From Actinobacillus sp. (GTDB taxonomy: Bacteria > Pseudomonadota > Gammaproteobacteria > Enterobacterales > Pasteurellaceae), in NCBI GenBank assembly GCA_020026075.1, contig JAHHQZ010000037.1, positions 1 through 15,167 on the forward strand: a DNA stretch of 15,167 nt, in the 5' to 3' direction. Shown here piece after piece: positions 15,118 through 15,167 of this stretch (positions within the stretch are counted from its first letter, which is position 1; each line of letters begins with the position of its first letter). The notes under the pieces were generated by a model. It did not search any database and had not been told where the DNA came from. It saw only the letters and a list, made by a program, of their open reading frames with translations. The position numbers were made by a program, and so were the translations under genes.

Positions 15118-15167
15118 TGATCTGCACCCCAAAAGTTGGACTAACCAGTCAACTAATTAAGGTGCAG
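15118..15167. mobile_element. Terminus of an IS3-family (IS150-like) insertion sequence, cut by the window end
   Basis: From TGATCTGCACCCC (15118-15130) the sequence resembles IS150-group ends, which begin with TG and carry CCCCAAAAGTTGGAC (here 15127-15141). Nested dyads follow: CTGCACC (15122-15128) with GGTGCAG (15161-15167), and inside it AGTTGGACT (15134-15142) with AGTCAACT (15147-15154). AAGGTG (15159-15164) could be the ribosome site of a transposase gene just beyond the window. No transposase is visible, so the family call rests on the end sequence only. Confidence 0.55.

Noticed and set aside
1..15167. CRISPR arrays, tRNA or rRNA genes
   Set aside because: No regularly spaced repeats and no tRNA-like or rRNA-like stretches were seen between the coding regions.

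Overview
The window carries a complete tad (tight adherence / Flp pilus) locus, all on the + strand, followed by two housekeeping genes (rnr and rlmB) and the first bases of what looks like an IS3-family insertion sequence. Gene order (flp, tadV, rcpC, rcpA, rcpB, tadZ, tadA, tadB, tadC, tadD, tadE, tadF, tadG) is the order known from Aggregatibacter actinomycetemcomitans and other Pasteurellaceae. Together with the AT-rich, CGT/AAA-favouring codon use and the rcpB gene, this points to a member of the Pasteurellaceae. Genus cannot be fixed. A few near matches to the Actinobacillus-type DNA uptake signal were seen, and no exact Haemophilus-type signal.

Region by region. 1-209: CA-rich simple repeat, then a plausible promoter overlapped by a small inverted repeat. 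210-470: the major pilin gene, closed by a strong intrinsic terminator (477-500) that probably sets a high pilin to low machinery ratio. 520-9226 and on to 11648: prepilin peptidase TadV, the outer-membrane group RcpC/RcpA/RcpB, the localisation ATPase-like TadZ, the motor ATPase TadA, the inner-membrane platform TadB/TadC, the lipoprotein TadD, the two pseudopilins TadE/TadF, and the large von Willebrand factor A protein TadG. Genes are packed with short gaps or overlaps and read as one operon. A 17-bp perfect hairpin at 11657-11694 closes it. 11649-11853 is the gap before rnr. 11854-14283 is RNase R, 14359-15096 is the 23S rRNA 2'-O-methyltransferase RlmB. From about 15118 to the window end lies an IS150-like terminus.

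How the genes work together. TadV cuts the leader peptides of Flp1, TadE and TadF. TadA hydrolyses ATP at the TadB/TadC platform to assemble Flp1, TadZ places the machine, TadD probably supports assembly of the RcpA secretin with RcpB and RcpC, and TadG is probably an exported accessory or tip-like protein.

No wholly new system was found; the locus is a recognisable Tad system. The most interesting details are the terminator inside the operon, a hairpin that may bring a distant Shine-Dalgarno sequence to the rcpC start, an AT-rich insertion inside the VWA domain of tadG, a 15-base sequence shared between the tad terminator and the rnr coding region, and an IS end that seems to have cut the rlmB terminator and whose own transposase ribosome site would be hidden in read-through RNA.
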